DNA from: Xestospongia bergquistia
Taxonomy: Eukaryota > Porifera > Demospongiae > Haplosclerida > Petrosiidae
Direction: 5' to 3'
Length of the DNA stretch: 64,000 nucleotides
Assembly: GCA_963965975.1 (NCBI GenBank)
Contig: OZ014412.1
Span: 13,654,849 to 13,718,848 of the forward strand
Part shown: positions 25,379 to 36,651 of the stretch, piece by piece
Numbering within the stretch: position 1 is the stretch's first letter
Layout of the letters: the number at the start of each line of letters is the position of its first letter
Made by a program: the position numbers and the translations under genes
The notes under the pieces: generated by a model
What the model saw: the letters and a program-made list of their open reading frames with translations, nothing else
The model's database searches: none
What the model was told of the DNA's origin: nothing

Positions 25379-27949
25379 ATGAGTAGATCGTTTTGTTCCA
25401 GTGACTAATCCTTTATAGATGAATACTTCCTTAGCGAAGACAGTTCCTTCGATGAACACGATGCAGTATGTTTATTAAATTCTTGCTATTACTTTGACTT
25501 TATTAATTATTTAATAATCAAACATAATTATTTTAAGGTGACGAAGAAGTAAACCTCTCCGAATATCATCATCACATGGAGGCTTCTACAATATTGGGAA
25601 GTGGTATTATTGAGGCTCCTGAAGAGACTACAGAAGGTAAATGCTACATTAATGAAACATAGTCATACCTCTTTTGTAGGAGAAATCGAGCAGCATCCCA
25701 CAGACACTAATGAAGTAGCAGCACCTAATGATGTACAAGGTAAAACAGACAATGTCTTGTACAATTCATACACTTTGTTTAGTTATGGAACATGATAGCA
25801 CTCCTTTGGAAAGGAGTACAGTTAATGTTATTACTCTACCACAAAGGGAAAATGCTGAAAGTAAGCTCAATGAAACAAAATCTTCAGACATACCATAATT
25901 ACGGTAGATGTTGTTTATGAATCTGCTGACATAGCAGTACAAGAAAATTAGTCAATCTATTACCATAGTTGACCATCAATTTCATTGTGATATTTCAGTT
26001 GAGGTTATGCTGGATGACAGAGATATAGACAGAAATGAAAAAGAGAAAATAGATTACTTCTTTGAGACCAGATGTGGGTGTGGGTCATATAGGAATGGTC
26101 CTTGTAGCAGAGCCTTCTCAGTAGACCACTACGAATTTATTAGGAGTCAATGTCAAGCATTGGATCATTTGACACTTGATTTTGTTATTTTTGGACAAAT
26201 AATGGCCAGCATATCAACATCTACAACAATTCAACATAGAGGGCATCAGGTAAAGGACAGAGAAAAAATAAGAACACATTTCATGCATCAAGGTGTTAAC
26301 GTAGTGTAAGCACAGCTTTCAACAATTGACTAACAGAATATATCTTATAGATTTCTAGGACAACTTTTCTATTCTTGCATAGCATCAGTAGAAAGAGATT
26401 AGATGCCATCAGGCTAAGTTATCTCAACTACGGATTAAATACAAGAATTCACGTCAATGCTAATCGGCTACCACACAATGCAAACACAACAGAGGAACTG
26501 AAACATACAGTCACAGTCAATTCTGTTGCAATTACTCAGGCTGCTAATTCATCTGAGTCTCACAAACTACAGGTAAATATGAACGATAACAACAAAGGTA
26601 ATAATGATAATTTACACTAGATCATAGATTCAGCAAAGGCTCACATTGAGCAAGCAACAATTGAGAGAAATTTCTACAAAGCTGAATGTGCAAAAGCAAA
26701 AATAACATTGAACAAGGGTTCACAATTGATGAACTAACTTTCTGTCTGCCTCCCTTTAGAACCTCTATTACTAACTGTACAAGAGACATAACTCTTAATC
26801 TAAGTTTTGATTTTGCACAGCAAATGCATTATCTAAACAACCCTTTACAACCTGGACCAATTTATTTCCTTACACCAAGGAAGTGTGGGCTATTTGGCAT
26901 ATGCTGTGAGGGAATACCCAGACAGGTAAATATTAATAATACAATACTTACATAGCAGGCAGTCCTTTTCTAGGTTAACTACTTGATCGATGAATCTTGT
27001 GACACTGGTAAAGGATCGAACATGGTTGTTAGCTTGTTACATGACTTTCTCACTAACTTTGGGCTCAGAGAGATGCACCAGTCTATGCATGCTGACAACT
27101 GTATAGGACAAAACAAGAATAACACAGTTATTCAGGTAAAATAATTATTAAAAATTAATTATCATCATTATTAATATTAAATTTACTTAAAATAGTATCT
27201 GTGCTGGAGAGTGATGGTTGGTCTGAGCAGATCCATTATTCTCTCATTTATGGTAGTTGGACATACCAAGTTTGCACCAGATGCAGGTTTTGGACTAATC
27301 AAACAAAAATACAAAAAAACAAATGTCAAATGCCTGCAAGACATTGTTCAAATGATTAACGAGTCAGCAGCACTTAACGAAACAAGACTTGTAGGAACAC
27401 AGGATGGACATATGATAGTTCCAACGTATGATTGGTCCACTCATCTTGGTGTACATTTCAAAAAGGTCCCAAACATCAAGCAGTATCATCAGTTTTACTT
27501 TGTTGCTGAGAAGCCAAGAAGGGTCTTTGTCAAAAGGTTCAGTGATTCTGAACAGCTGGAGCGTGATCTCAGAAAGAGTGATTTATCTTGGAGCCCATCA
27601 TCAGCTCAATTACCACCTGTAGTTCATCCAAAGGGATTGTCTGAGGAGAGGCAGTGGTATCTTTTCGAAAAAATCCGACCATTTTGTACTTCTTTGAGAT
27701 CAAAGGATCTCACTTGTCCACAACCTATTACATTAAGACCACAAAATTGCTCTAATGAACAACACGTCTCCTCTCCAAAACAAGATGTTGAAGCTCCTCT
27801 AGACTTACAAAGTCAAAAATTTACATCAGGTAAATTAACTAAATCAGTAGTATGGTATTTTAGATTCCCCTCCAAGAAAGCGATTGAGAATCTGTGGTAA
27901 TTGTGGTATTGCTGGCCATAATTGAAGATCCTGTCAAAAGAGCAACTAA
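25379..27949 (+). pseudogene. DUF7869-like transposase-type gene, copy 1 (disrupted)
   Basis: A ten-exon plus-strand gene whose junctions mostly join in phase: 25379-, 25538-25636, 25680-25739, 25783-25860, 25999-26305, 26359-26572, 26621-26925, 26974-27135, 27196-27829, 27864-. Motifs in order are CGCGSYRNGPC (zinc-binding-like), FLFLHSISRKRLDAIR, HADNCIGQNKNN, SFMVVGHTKFAPDAGFG and a C-terminal CGNCGIAGHN zinc knuckle. From memory this matches proteins annotated DUF7869 in invertebrates, repetitive and transposase-like; biochemical function is unknown to me. Lesions: exon 1 stops after nine codons (C-to-T plus a 10-bp loss relative to copy 2), an in-frame deletion of about 245 bp in exon 6 removes the LPGRIPGYKR and LCWVCQ segment, exon 7 has a 1-bp deletion, and a TGA at 27923 cuts the zinc knuckle. 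Confidence 0.75.
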
Positions 27950-27999
27950 TTTCATTGCTTTATCATTACTGGGCATTTCAACTTCTATTATTCCTGTTA

Positions 28000-29290
28000 A
28001 CGGTTCTTTTCAGAACCACCACTCCCATTCTTTACAATGGTTTTTTTCAGAACCAAAAACAATTTTTAATGGTTCTATTACGAACCACCATTTACAACAA
28101 AAGATTTCAATTGTTACATTAAAAGTTAAGCAGGAATGAGAAAATGAGTATTCTGGTAGAGTGTGTAAATGCCTAATCCAACTTTTTAAAAGTAACATTT
28201 AGAACTATTGACATATCACCAACAATACACAACAATCTACCACAATGATAATAGTTATAATACTTTGACTTCAAACTAAGATTAACAAACAATAAGGCAG
28301 AAACAGTTTTTATTGTACACTATCCAACGTCTTCATTTGCATGAGTTCTATCACTTAGAACTAATATAGTAAAGTCTAACCTTTAACTAATAAAATGTTA
28401 ACACATCTCGAGATTCTTTGACTCCAATCTAAATTCATCCTGAGAAGGTAGCGCGGCACCTATTGTATAGTGACAGAATAGTGTACTAATCTATCAAATA
28501 CTTCACTAACTAATCAGAGATAGTTTAGCCTTCTTCGTAGTAAAGAAGTCAAATGAGTGCACGCCATCATCTTCCTGGTTATTTAGCTACCATGACGTCT
28601 TGTGGTTTATCATGTGACATTATTCAATAGGGAGTGAGATTACGGAAACATTGAAAAATAGCTAAAAATGCATTTTTCTCAATAACTGATTTTTCAAACG
28701 AAGCGTCTTCCTCCCTAGCGTATCTTGGAAACGGAACGCGTGATTCCAAAAGGACAAAAAACATTTTGTAGCCAAAAACAAGCTTAACCATGTCGCATGA
28801 CTTGCGCGTTGGGTACCATTTTCGTATTTACGGTCACATACTATTAATATTAGAGATTGACATCTTCTAAGTTATTGCTTGATGTTTTAATAACCTCCTT
28901 CAAATAACTAAGTAAAAAGCAATTTGTGGAAGACTGAAGTGTTTAATTGTAATTTTAACATAGTTAATTGTATCAACGTGCACTTAAGATTCCTAATATG
29001 GTAATGAATTGAGCAATAGTTCTTTCCTTTTTAGTTAGAAATATCATCAATGTAAACTATGTTCATTTATGTCCATGTAGGATGTTTGATAATGTAACAT
29101 TTATTTATATTACTATTGCCCTACTAATCATACTTTTCATTACTTTCAGTGGTTTATATAATTGTATAAAAATTTTGTAAATATTCTTGACATTTTAAGT
29201 ATGTTTATGGAACATTATGAATACTTAATTACCTGTGACTGATTTATGTATTCATAGAAGATGACGTTAACAGTAAAACATTTTAACATT
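28000..29290. other. 3' flank of the DUF7869-like gene, copy 1
   Basis: Non-coding. It begins with an imperfect short repeat of GAACCACC / GGTTCT near 28000-28090. At 28802-28823 it carries TTGCGCGTTGGGTACCATTT plus TC, the counterpart of the right arm of the inverted repeat seen in copy 2. The matching left arm is absent from copy 1 because that upstream stretch is missing. Confidence 0.55.
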
Positions 29291-29297
29291 ACTATCT

Positions 29298-31350
29298 AAA
29301 CTGTGCTAGAACTGTGTTATACATATATTTGTATATTAATGTTTTACACATAGAATATGAAAAGTGAGTATACTCAATGTTATACAAATGCGTATTGCTT
29401 AAGTATATCCTATGTGAAGATTTAAAGATCGGATACTTACAGTACTTTGATTGACAATCAATGCAAAGTCCGTCCTATATGCCACTCCCATCTAGCAAAT
29501 TGGCGGTCTGTGATCTTAAAGTTCTCATGATCAATGGCTGCTGTGGGTAGCTCTAGATCTCATACCGTGGCTCTCTCTCACAAGAACTTTTATGGGAAAA
29601 CAACTCAGGTACATGTAGAAGTAGAGTAACTTAGTAAGTGCTGGGCTTACCACCGGTGGCCTGTGATTGTAGTCCTTGTCTTAGTCACAATTAACTCTGT
29701 GATTTTCACCCAATTATGGACTAGTAAACTAGCTACTAATGTATGCCATTAGTCCCTTTTCTATGTAGGATAGAACATCATGTAGAAGAAGCTTGTTTGA
29801 AAGGCCAATGACAGAACAATCATTTTATGGGTCAAGACTGCTACAACACAACCACAAAGAGTACATACTGATGAGGAACCACTCGATGAATGGGGAACAG
29901 GGGAAATTTTGCCTATTGCAAATTCTATACCAACTAATATACTAGATTTAATATCGTCTATGCAGTTGTCTGTTTCATCAAAATTTGATGAATTATCATC
30001 TCTTTAATCTAACCTGACAGATCGAGTTAATTCTCTTGAGGAGAAATATTTGAATAGTGTTCAAACAAGTTTTTTTTCACCATCAAGTTCTTTTGCAGAG
30101 TCTTCCACAGAGAGTGTTAAGAAAGATAGAAAACGCAGGTTTCCAGTTGAATTACAAGTAATTATTTTACATTAATACATATATTGTGTGCATGCAAGCA
30201 GTGTGTTAATATGTTTATTGTTTAGAGTTTGGTGTGTACAGTACATAATACTCTACCAGCTGAAAAGAAACTGAATCTCCATGAAGGGTATGCTACATAT
30301 ATGTAATAATTGCAATTTAATTAACTTTCATAGAATTAACAGTGAGCATAACAAACATGTTGTTGTTGCTTGTGCAAAGGAACTAGAATGACATGGCTAT
30401 ACTGTAGCTCAAGTTAAGGGTAATTTGGACTTCATTGTGATATTTTAATTGTTATAATTATTATATAACCAGGAATTCTAAGCTTATACAGGTGCTCTTT
30501 ACTAAGACAACCAAAAGATCACAAAAGAGAAAAACGACTACGTAGATCAAGACAGCAAAGAGTATGATGTATTAATGGTTTTGTAGCATTTGTAATGATG
30601 TATTATAGATTTGGGACAGACGTTCAAAACAAGTTACAAAAGATGAAGAACACCTTTGGGTTGATGTAACAACATCAATGATGTCTGATAAGGAAGCTGT
30701 TGAAGATGGATCCATGAAACGAAGACAACCTGAATTGAGGTCACAGGTTTTTAATGAACTCATGGATAGATTAGATGAAATGGCTACAAACTCAAGATTT
30801 GCTAGGAAGAAAAGGGTAATTGGCACACCAGTGAAGTCAGATTTCCCTGCAAACATCAAACCATGGATGATATGATAATTCAGTATGTGACAAACATCAT
30901 CACAATATTACACATATTATCATTTATGTATCCATATTATCACTCATCTGTAAAAATTTTCATGTATGTATCTGTTATCACTTATTTATAGAATATTCTG
31001 TTTTCATTTATTTTTGAGTCCAATTGTCTTTTCATGTGAAATAATGATACAATAATTTACAAAAATAATTCTAAAAAGTCAAGTTATACAATAGAATATA
31101 CAGTGGTGAGTATTTCACTAGGGTGGCTATACATCTGATATACAAGTATTTTACTACCAATATACAGTATGAATACACAAGTGTATAACATGGAAAATAC
31201 TTTAAGAATACAATAGTATGTAAACTGTTCCAATACATATATAATACATAGCATGTATTTCATGTGTATACTATAGAATACATAATAATGTAAAACAGTA
31301 AAATACACAATGTATACAGTAGAGTATAACAGAGATCTAGCACAGTGCTA
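29298..31350. other. 2.05-kb segment present only in copy 1
   Basis: Copy 2 joins directly across this stretch at about 40868, with CTAT-like microhomology at the junction. The segment holds the C14orf93-like relic described separately, then AT-rich non-coding DNA. No terminal inverted repeats or target duplication are evident, so a deletion in copy 2 is as likely as an insertion in copy 1. Confidence 0.7.
29524..30877 (+). pseudogene. Relic resembling C14orf93-like protein
   Basis: Plus-strand exon-like blocks separated by short introns. A coil-forming stretch (DRVNSLEEKYLNS) followed by a Ser-rich segment lies at about 30020-30150; basic blocks (KRLRRSRQQR) at about 30520-30560; and a C-terminal exon at about 30609-30875 contains WVDVTTSMMSDKEAVEDGS, RQPELRSQVFNELMDRLDE and PANIKPWMI before a TGA. 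The same order (coil, Ser tract, basic block, acidic block, WRS-F..LD motif, P-x-W end) recurs in the gene at 44182-45481. It recalls animal proteins annotated as C14orf93-like, an assignment from memory. In-frame stops (about 30007 and 30390) and frame changes show decay. Its position behind the DUF7869-like gene on the same strand may be meaningful or accidental. Confidence 0.5.
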
Positions 31351-31495
31351 TGTACTTAATATGACCAGTACTAGTGGATTACTATATATGAAATAAATTC
31401 TTATTTACAAAAATAGCATAAAATGTTACAGAAGACACTATTAACAAATTACTCCAAGATTTAGTAAAAAACTCAAAGCAATAAACGTAACATAG

Positions 31496-31687
31496 TCAAG
31501 AATTGTGTGCTACTATAGGGCTTTCTACTGCAGCAATAGCAATCTCCCAAGTCACATCTGTAGGCATCGTATCTACCCAACTGTAGTTTACTGTAATAAG
31601 CTTATTTCTATCATCTTGTGGGTTACTACTACAACTTTCTAAGACATTGTGTTCAACTTCAAAGGCTTGAGTTGTCTTTTTATGCAT
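31496..31687 (-). pseudogene. Death-fold-like fragment (copy 1)
   Basis: A 63-codon minus-strand open frame with the pattern YSWVDTMPTDVTWEIAIAAV then ESPIV, like the last two helices of a Death domain (W-x-x-x-[IL]...A[IV]ESP). It lies 3' of the COR-domain pseudogene on the same strand, the place a C-terminal Death or CARD domain occupies in the intact gene at 46-58 kb. The copy at 41008-41199 is identical at the protein level. The frame stops soon after the conserved core and no upstream exon joins cleanly. Confidence 0.4.
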
Positions 31688-31911
31688 TTTTTATATCAGA
31701 TCAAGAAGATCCATAATGCTGGGGTTCCTACTTAAGGACTCCTGGTGTCTCTACAGTAAGAGGAAAATTTTGAATTAGTGAATGTTTGTTTTTTAACTGA
31801 AAATCAGTGTAGGTTTGACTAAAAGGATTTTATGCAAACACAGTAAAGTGCAGTAAATGTGAAGACATAAATTAATTCTAGATCTAATCTAAATCTATTT
31901 AAATGTTCTTG

Positions 31912-33940
31912 CCATGCTCAATTTTAACTGCAATAGCAGCATTTTCATAAAGTTGTTGTGGTTGATATGCTATCTTTACAGCAAGTAAGGAGTTTTGTGT
32001 TGAAAGTCTTAGGCAGAGAGGTAATAGATATGATAGGACATTTCAGACTTTATGTTTGTCTGGACAACCAATAGTAAAAATCAACAAGCAAAACCAAGCC
32101 ATATACAATACAACAACCAATGAAAATACATTTAAGAAAATCCGTAGAAACAGCCAATGTGATAGCAGGAATAGAGTCCTTGACAAATCACAATTGGCTG
32201 AAGTGAAGTGAGTAAGGTTGTTTTGATCTTTTAACCGGAGATCTCATCAGCAGACAAGGCAGATACATAAAAAGTCCTAGATTATTATTCGCCCTCCAAT
32301 AAGCTAGTGAGATAGATCATGCTACTGTTAAAATTAACCACAAGAGAACATCAACAATAGCCAAAGGTAGCCACACCTATGTGTATATAGCTACATAGGT
32401 TTCCTACCAATAATTGTTGATAAATCTTAGTCAGAGGGGTAATAGATAAAAAGGACATTTCAGACTTTATGTTGTCTGAAATACCAATACTAAAAATCAA
32501 CAAACTAAACCAAACTTTATATACAATACAACAACCAATCAAAATACATCTATGAAGCCCATAGCAACAGCCAATGAGATAGCTGGAATAAAGTGCTTGA
32601 CAGATCTCAAGTGAAATTTCCAGTAGAAGATCAAAACAACCTTGCTCACATCAACCAATTGTGATCTGCCAAACTGGCTATCCTATTGGCTGTTGGTATG
32701 GACACTTTTAATTTATTTGATCAGATGTTGTATTGTATATGTAGCTTGGTTTGTTGATTTTTAGTATTGGTTGTCAAGACAAACATAGAGTCTCAAATAT
32801 TTTTTCATAAGTATTTTCATGTCTTCATTTGGACGATACAAATGGTCTATTGGAGGCAACAAAGGAAACATTCCTGAGAAATTGAGATAGTTTTGTTTAT
32901 ATTGAGATTTCTTCACTACATCTTTGATTTCTTTAAAAATGACAGCTTTGATAGTGGAGGACTATGTAAGAATATACCTCCATCCAGTAGATAGCTTCAA
33001 TGAGAAAAAGACTACTACATGTTAAACGAATAGCATTACCATACAAAATCTTTGACCCTGATGGTGAATGAATATTATAATGTAGTATGCATGTTGCTTA
33101 AGGAGACTAGCAACCAAAGCAAGAAAACACCTAGAAGAATTTCATTTGTATCAAATATGAAAAGAAAACAATCAATGCTTTTATTAAATGGCCCTCTAAT
33201 ACTCAGTAAAAGAGAAATTGTGTGTAAAACACCTGGTAATAAAACTTGTCTTTTCAGGCAATAGAGCAATAACGAATGCAACCTCCATTAACTTTAACAA
33301 ATAATCTCCAGGTGAAAACCATCAGAAAGACAATCTAGTAGCTCATGTGGGAAAATGCCTTCATGCTTCACTTGAATATGAGCATTAACAGAAGAACTAT
33401 ATTCATTTCTTCTAATTGAGTAACAGCATCTGAAAGAAATACTGACTAGTATGTCAAAAAGGGGCTGGGGCTGGAGGGAAATCAGGGAATACAGCTGGAA
33501 AGTACCAGGAAATGGTTAAATCATGATTGTACTGTAACAAGGGCTAAATATCTTTATGATCATCTCAAGGATCAACCCTATTCTTAAGCATTTCCTAATA
33601 CTGAAGACCATTGACCTGGTAAGTTTCTGAAGATCCTCTAATTGAAGATGAAACAATAACCATTGTGCTGGAATTTCTTCCACAATATAAGATTGGCTAA
33701 CAATTGTACAAATCCAATCTGCAATTTGTATTTCATGTTCACCTCTGGCTGTTGTGTTGACAGAAAATATTATCTACTTTTTGGCTTCACAATAATTCCT
33801 ATGCTTACCTCTGAATTGACTTAAGGTAGACCACAAACAAATATTCTTTTCTACCAATGTCTCTTCTACACATTGTGTTACTTTGTCAAAAAAATATCTA
33901 GAACAAGAAGCGAAGGCACAGGATCTGTTAAATTATCCTC
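31912..33940 (-). pseudogene. COR-domain pseudogene, copy 1
   Basis: Minus-strand homologue of the large exon at 46869-48935. Nucleotide identity is obvious, for example the shared AAGGAAACATTCCTGAG context and the CTTTGATAGTGGAGGA context, but the frame is broken repeatedly. Coverage runs from the C-terminal LLTCCKD-like end (about 31912-32003) through the COR-like region to about 33940. The part encoding the Walker A and the DSGGQ switch is missing. A foldback element (about 32010-32800) splits the C-terminal end. It can produce no Roc-COR protein; it documents an earlier duplication of the receptor gene. Confidence 0.75.
32010..32800. mobile_element. Foldback/MITE-like element (copy 1)
   Basis: A block beginning GGACATTTCAGACTTTATGTT and containing AACCAATAGTAAAAATCAAC occurs directly at about 32035 and again at about 32455, and inverted near 32745-32795 (TTGATTTTTAGTATTGGTTG). 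The middle also pairs: the GATCAAAACAACCTTGCTCA region near 32625 is the near-complement of TGAGTAAGGTTGTTTTGATC at about 32208. The whole can fold on itself. It interrupts the COR pseudogene and is present in both duplication copies, so it inserted before the duplication. It encodes nothing. Confidence 0.7.
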
Positions 33941-33944
33941 TTTT

Positions 33945-34650
33945 GCAATTAAATTGACTCTGTATGGATTTTTATGAAGATGGTATTTTTATTTTAAATC
34001 ACTAGTAGAAAATCCAACTATCTTTTATGGTCATATATGATGACATGTGCAGGAAATGTGGTCTGGAACAATCCTCCACATCCTATGTCTATACACATGA
34101 ACTTTCATGTAATATTTCTTTTTGTGTGAAATATGAAATTTCATGTAACATTTCTTTTTAATGACATGCTGTAAAATATTAATATCTGTTACCTGAACAC
34201 CAAATGTGATAACAACTTATAATTACATGAGTATATACTTTCAAGTTGTGTATATGAGTAACATTTAAATCAAAGTTGAAAAATAATGAATTGATATCAT
34301 TTCATTTTAAAGAATCTGTTCAATCGAGAGAAACATGATATGACAAAATCATAGTTAATATAATTAAGGAGATACAAACAAAACAGTACCATAAGTATCA
34401 TATAATTTTGTCAATGAGGGAAATTGTTTTGCACTTGATATCCTTAGGATATGTAACAACTACACCACAGTGAGGACACGATCGTTCACTCAACTTCAAC
34501 CTTTTACATTCCATTTAAATTTACTAATTTTCTGGTTAATCATGTAAGTAGGTGTGTCGAATATAATTTGATTATTAATGGTAGAAAGCACGCGGTCTGT
34601 TTATATGGAACTACAGTGTGCAGTCTGAGCTATCTCGTTGACAGTCTTAA
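33945..34650. other. Non-coding spacer (copy 1)
   Basis: AT-rich sequence between the minus-strand COR pseudogene and the plus-strand gene starting at 34651, nearly identical to 43475-44181. If the plus-strand gene is or was transcribed, its promoter would lie here. I see no specific promoter motif. Confidence 0.4.
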
Positions 34651-35056
34651 ATGTTAAGTCAAAAGAGAAAGTTTTCTGATTTTCTAAGACAACAAGAGGA
34701 AGTGAAATATGATAGTTCATTGTGTGATGAGTGTGATCAAGACCAGGAAAACCTCAAAAACCACGAACTGCTAACACCAACGACTAGCAAAAAGGCAGCG
34801 GCAACTACATGTACATCCAGTGGCCGCAATGCATCTCCTCTTGATACTACAAGGAAAGGAGAGAGGTTGTTTCTATCTCCTAAAAAAGGTTTCTGAGTCG
34901 GCGAGTAAAGGGGGATATGGTATTACTCCTGTTAGTTCAACTTGTTCAAGAGAAGCAAATAGGAAATTAAATTTGGGAAACAGTGGTGAGGTTAATGTGC
35001 TAAAAGAAATTCAACCCAACTGGCTACACTTATTGAATGCATTGACAGAACTGAAT
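34651..35056 (+). pseudogene. Truncated 5' part of C14orf93-like gene (copy 1)
   Basis: The start (MLSQKRKFSDFLRQQEEV) and following sequence match 44182-44587 almost exactly, including the same frame break at a run of six A. Homology ends abruptly at 35056, the right edge of copy 1, so all later exons are absent. The remaining open frame runs into unrelated junction sequence. This is a gene fragment made by the duplication breakpoint. Confidence 0.8.
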
Positions 35057-35087
35057 ATAGCAATACTTTATATGTATGTACTATCTA
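35057..35087. other. Duplication junction filler
   Basis: About 30 bp that match neither the continuation of copy 2 (after 44587) nor clearly the left flank of copy 1. It has a weak resemblance (ACTTTATATGTATG against ACTATATGTGCGTG at 24109-24126), so the true breakpoint may lie a little inside it. Confidence 0.7.
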
Positions 35088-35737
35088 TACCTGTATTGGT
35101 AGTAGACAGCAACAATAGGCTTTGTTAAAAATAAAGCTTATTTAAAGTCGAAAAAGGAATATCTTTTGCTTATAGTCTGTTCAATTAGCTTACTGATCTT
35201 TATGTTTTTGAAAACAAAGGATCTGATATGAAAGTTTCCAAGTTTTTAGATACCAATTTCACATTCTTAGGAGTATATGTGGATATTTAAACACTTCATC
35301 AACTGTATGCTCCAGTATCAAAGTGAATTATGATATTGTAAGTACTAATAACATGCTGTTGTTACAAAATATGCATTGCATCAATGAACTGACCATAAAG
35401 TTGGATGTATAATTAACAGGCTTATGATCACTAATGACCCATTTTACTAATTAACATATTTTGTGACAATAATAATATTACAACTACTTGACATAACATC
35501 CAATCAATTCTACACATTACAGTTGTTGATGTACAATTATACAAGTTAGAATAACCTCCTTACATAAGTGTTACAAAACAAGAAATGGAGTAGCCCTTCC
35601 ATATAAACTTGTACTATGTCATAGCTGTTATACATCATATTATACTTGATGTTTACAGTTGTCATATAACATCATAATAGTGAAACTCAAACACAATAAC
35701 TTTCAATTAATATAATGATATTTTATTAAACACTTAC

Positions 35738-35831
35738 CTTTGTAAGTGCATGGACACTTGCACTATATTTTATTAAAGTTTCCACTACATTATCATTAGA
35801 TGCAAAGTGCAATGTAGTGTATATATCCAAA
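35738..35831 (-). CDS. Ankyrin-repeat exon (copy 2)
   Basis: Minus-strand 94-nt exon with intact acceptor and GTAAGTG donor, the duplicate of 24787-24880. The conserved TPLHLA of the ankyrin repeat has become TTLHFA. The substitutions weaken the turn signature, consistent with relaxed constraint. It lies upstream, in transcriptional order, of the copy 1 COR pseudogene at 33940-31912, but I see no joined gene. Confidence 0.5.
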
Positions 35832-36305
35832 CTGAAAATAGATATACAAACTTAAGATTAGATGACTAACAAGATATACTGTATATAAGAGCACTATCAT
35901 AACATGATGTTAATATCATGTTGTTGACTATTATTATCTATGTGATGACTTATAGTATATTCAACAAACACTATATCCTTTGACTACATGTTTCCGAAGG
36001 CATGTTGATTTTTGCAACGTGAGCATTGTTTAAAATGCCATATCATATATCTTTGCTTTGGTTTGTTCTCGTGTTGCGCATTCAGACATCTATGGATCTT
36101 CTAACTAGTCATATATGATGATTAAGGTCTGTATTAAACATGTATGTATACATTACATGGCAGTGTACACCCTTGACGAGTGAAGTGGAAAAGAAGGTAA
36201 GTGTTACCGTAATTATTAATATAATTGTCTTCTATGAAGCTTAGTTGTGACTCTAGACACGGACATACGGTACATATATAATTATATATATATATACACA
36301 CATAT

Positions 36306-36329
36306 GAAAATGGTACCTAACGCGCAATT
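36306..36329. repeat. Left arm of 24-bp inverted repeat
   Basis: The 24 bases starting GAAAATGGTACCTAACGCGC match the reverse complement of 40371-40394 at 23 of 24 positions. The arms enclose the whole copy 2 DUF7869-like gene, 4089 bp outer edge to outer edge. The left flank is AT-dinucleotide-rich. No target-site duplication is evident. Confidence 0.75.
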
Positions 36330-36651
36330 ATTGTTTCTTCACTACAGGCCAAAATGTGTTCGAAATGGCTGACTAATGGAAATCGAGATTTCGGTATGGT
36401 CGAGGACTACAAACACTATACTTCATGTTGCTCTTTTAAACTTAACAAATTCTATGTTTTTCCAATGTTATAGCAATTTTCTAACACAACTGTTATAATA
36501 TACGGTTTTACCGCGAATGGAGTCATGCTTGACGCGATGCACTGCCCTGGTAACACAGGCCCTTACGCGCTAAGAGCTGCAGCTGTTACTTTCACGTTAG
36601 AGTTCCATAGAGAAAACAAAACAGATCGCTCAAGTTTTGAACGATCTTACC

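Larger units (their letters stand above)
24131..35056. repeat. Tandem segmental duplication, copy 1
   Basis: This segment is repeated at 35088-44587 with only scattered substitutions. The left edge is at TACCTGTATTGG (24131). The right edge is at ACAGAACTGAAT (35056), where homology stops inside a coding region that continues in copy 2. Compared with copy 2 it lacks about 330 bp just upstream of the DUF7869-like gene and about 245 bp within it, and has an extra 2.05 kb at about 29298-31350. Confidence 0.93.

Noticed and set aside
33052..33281. Open frames on both strands near 33.1 kb and their duplicates near 42.6 kb
   Set aside because: They are chance frames within the decayed COR pseudogene. 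The minus-strand homology to the 46.9-48.9 kb exon explains the sequence.
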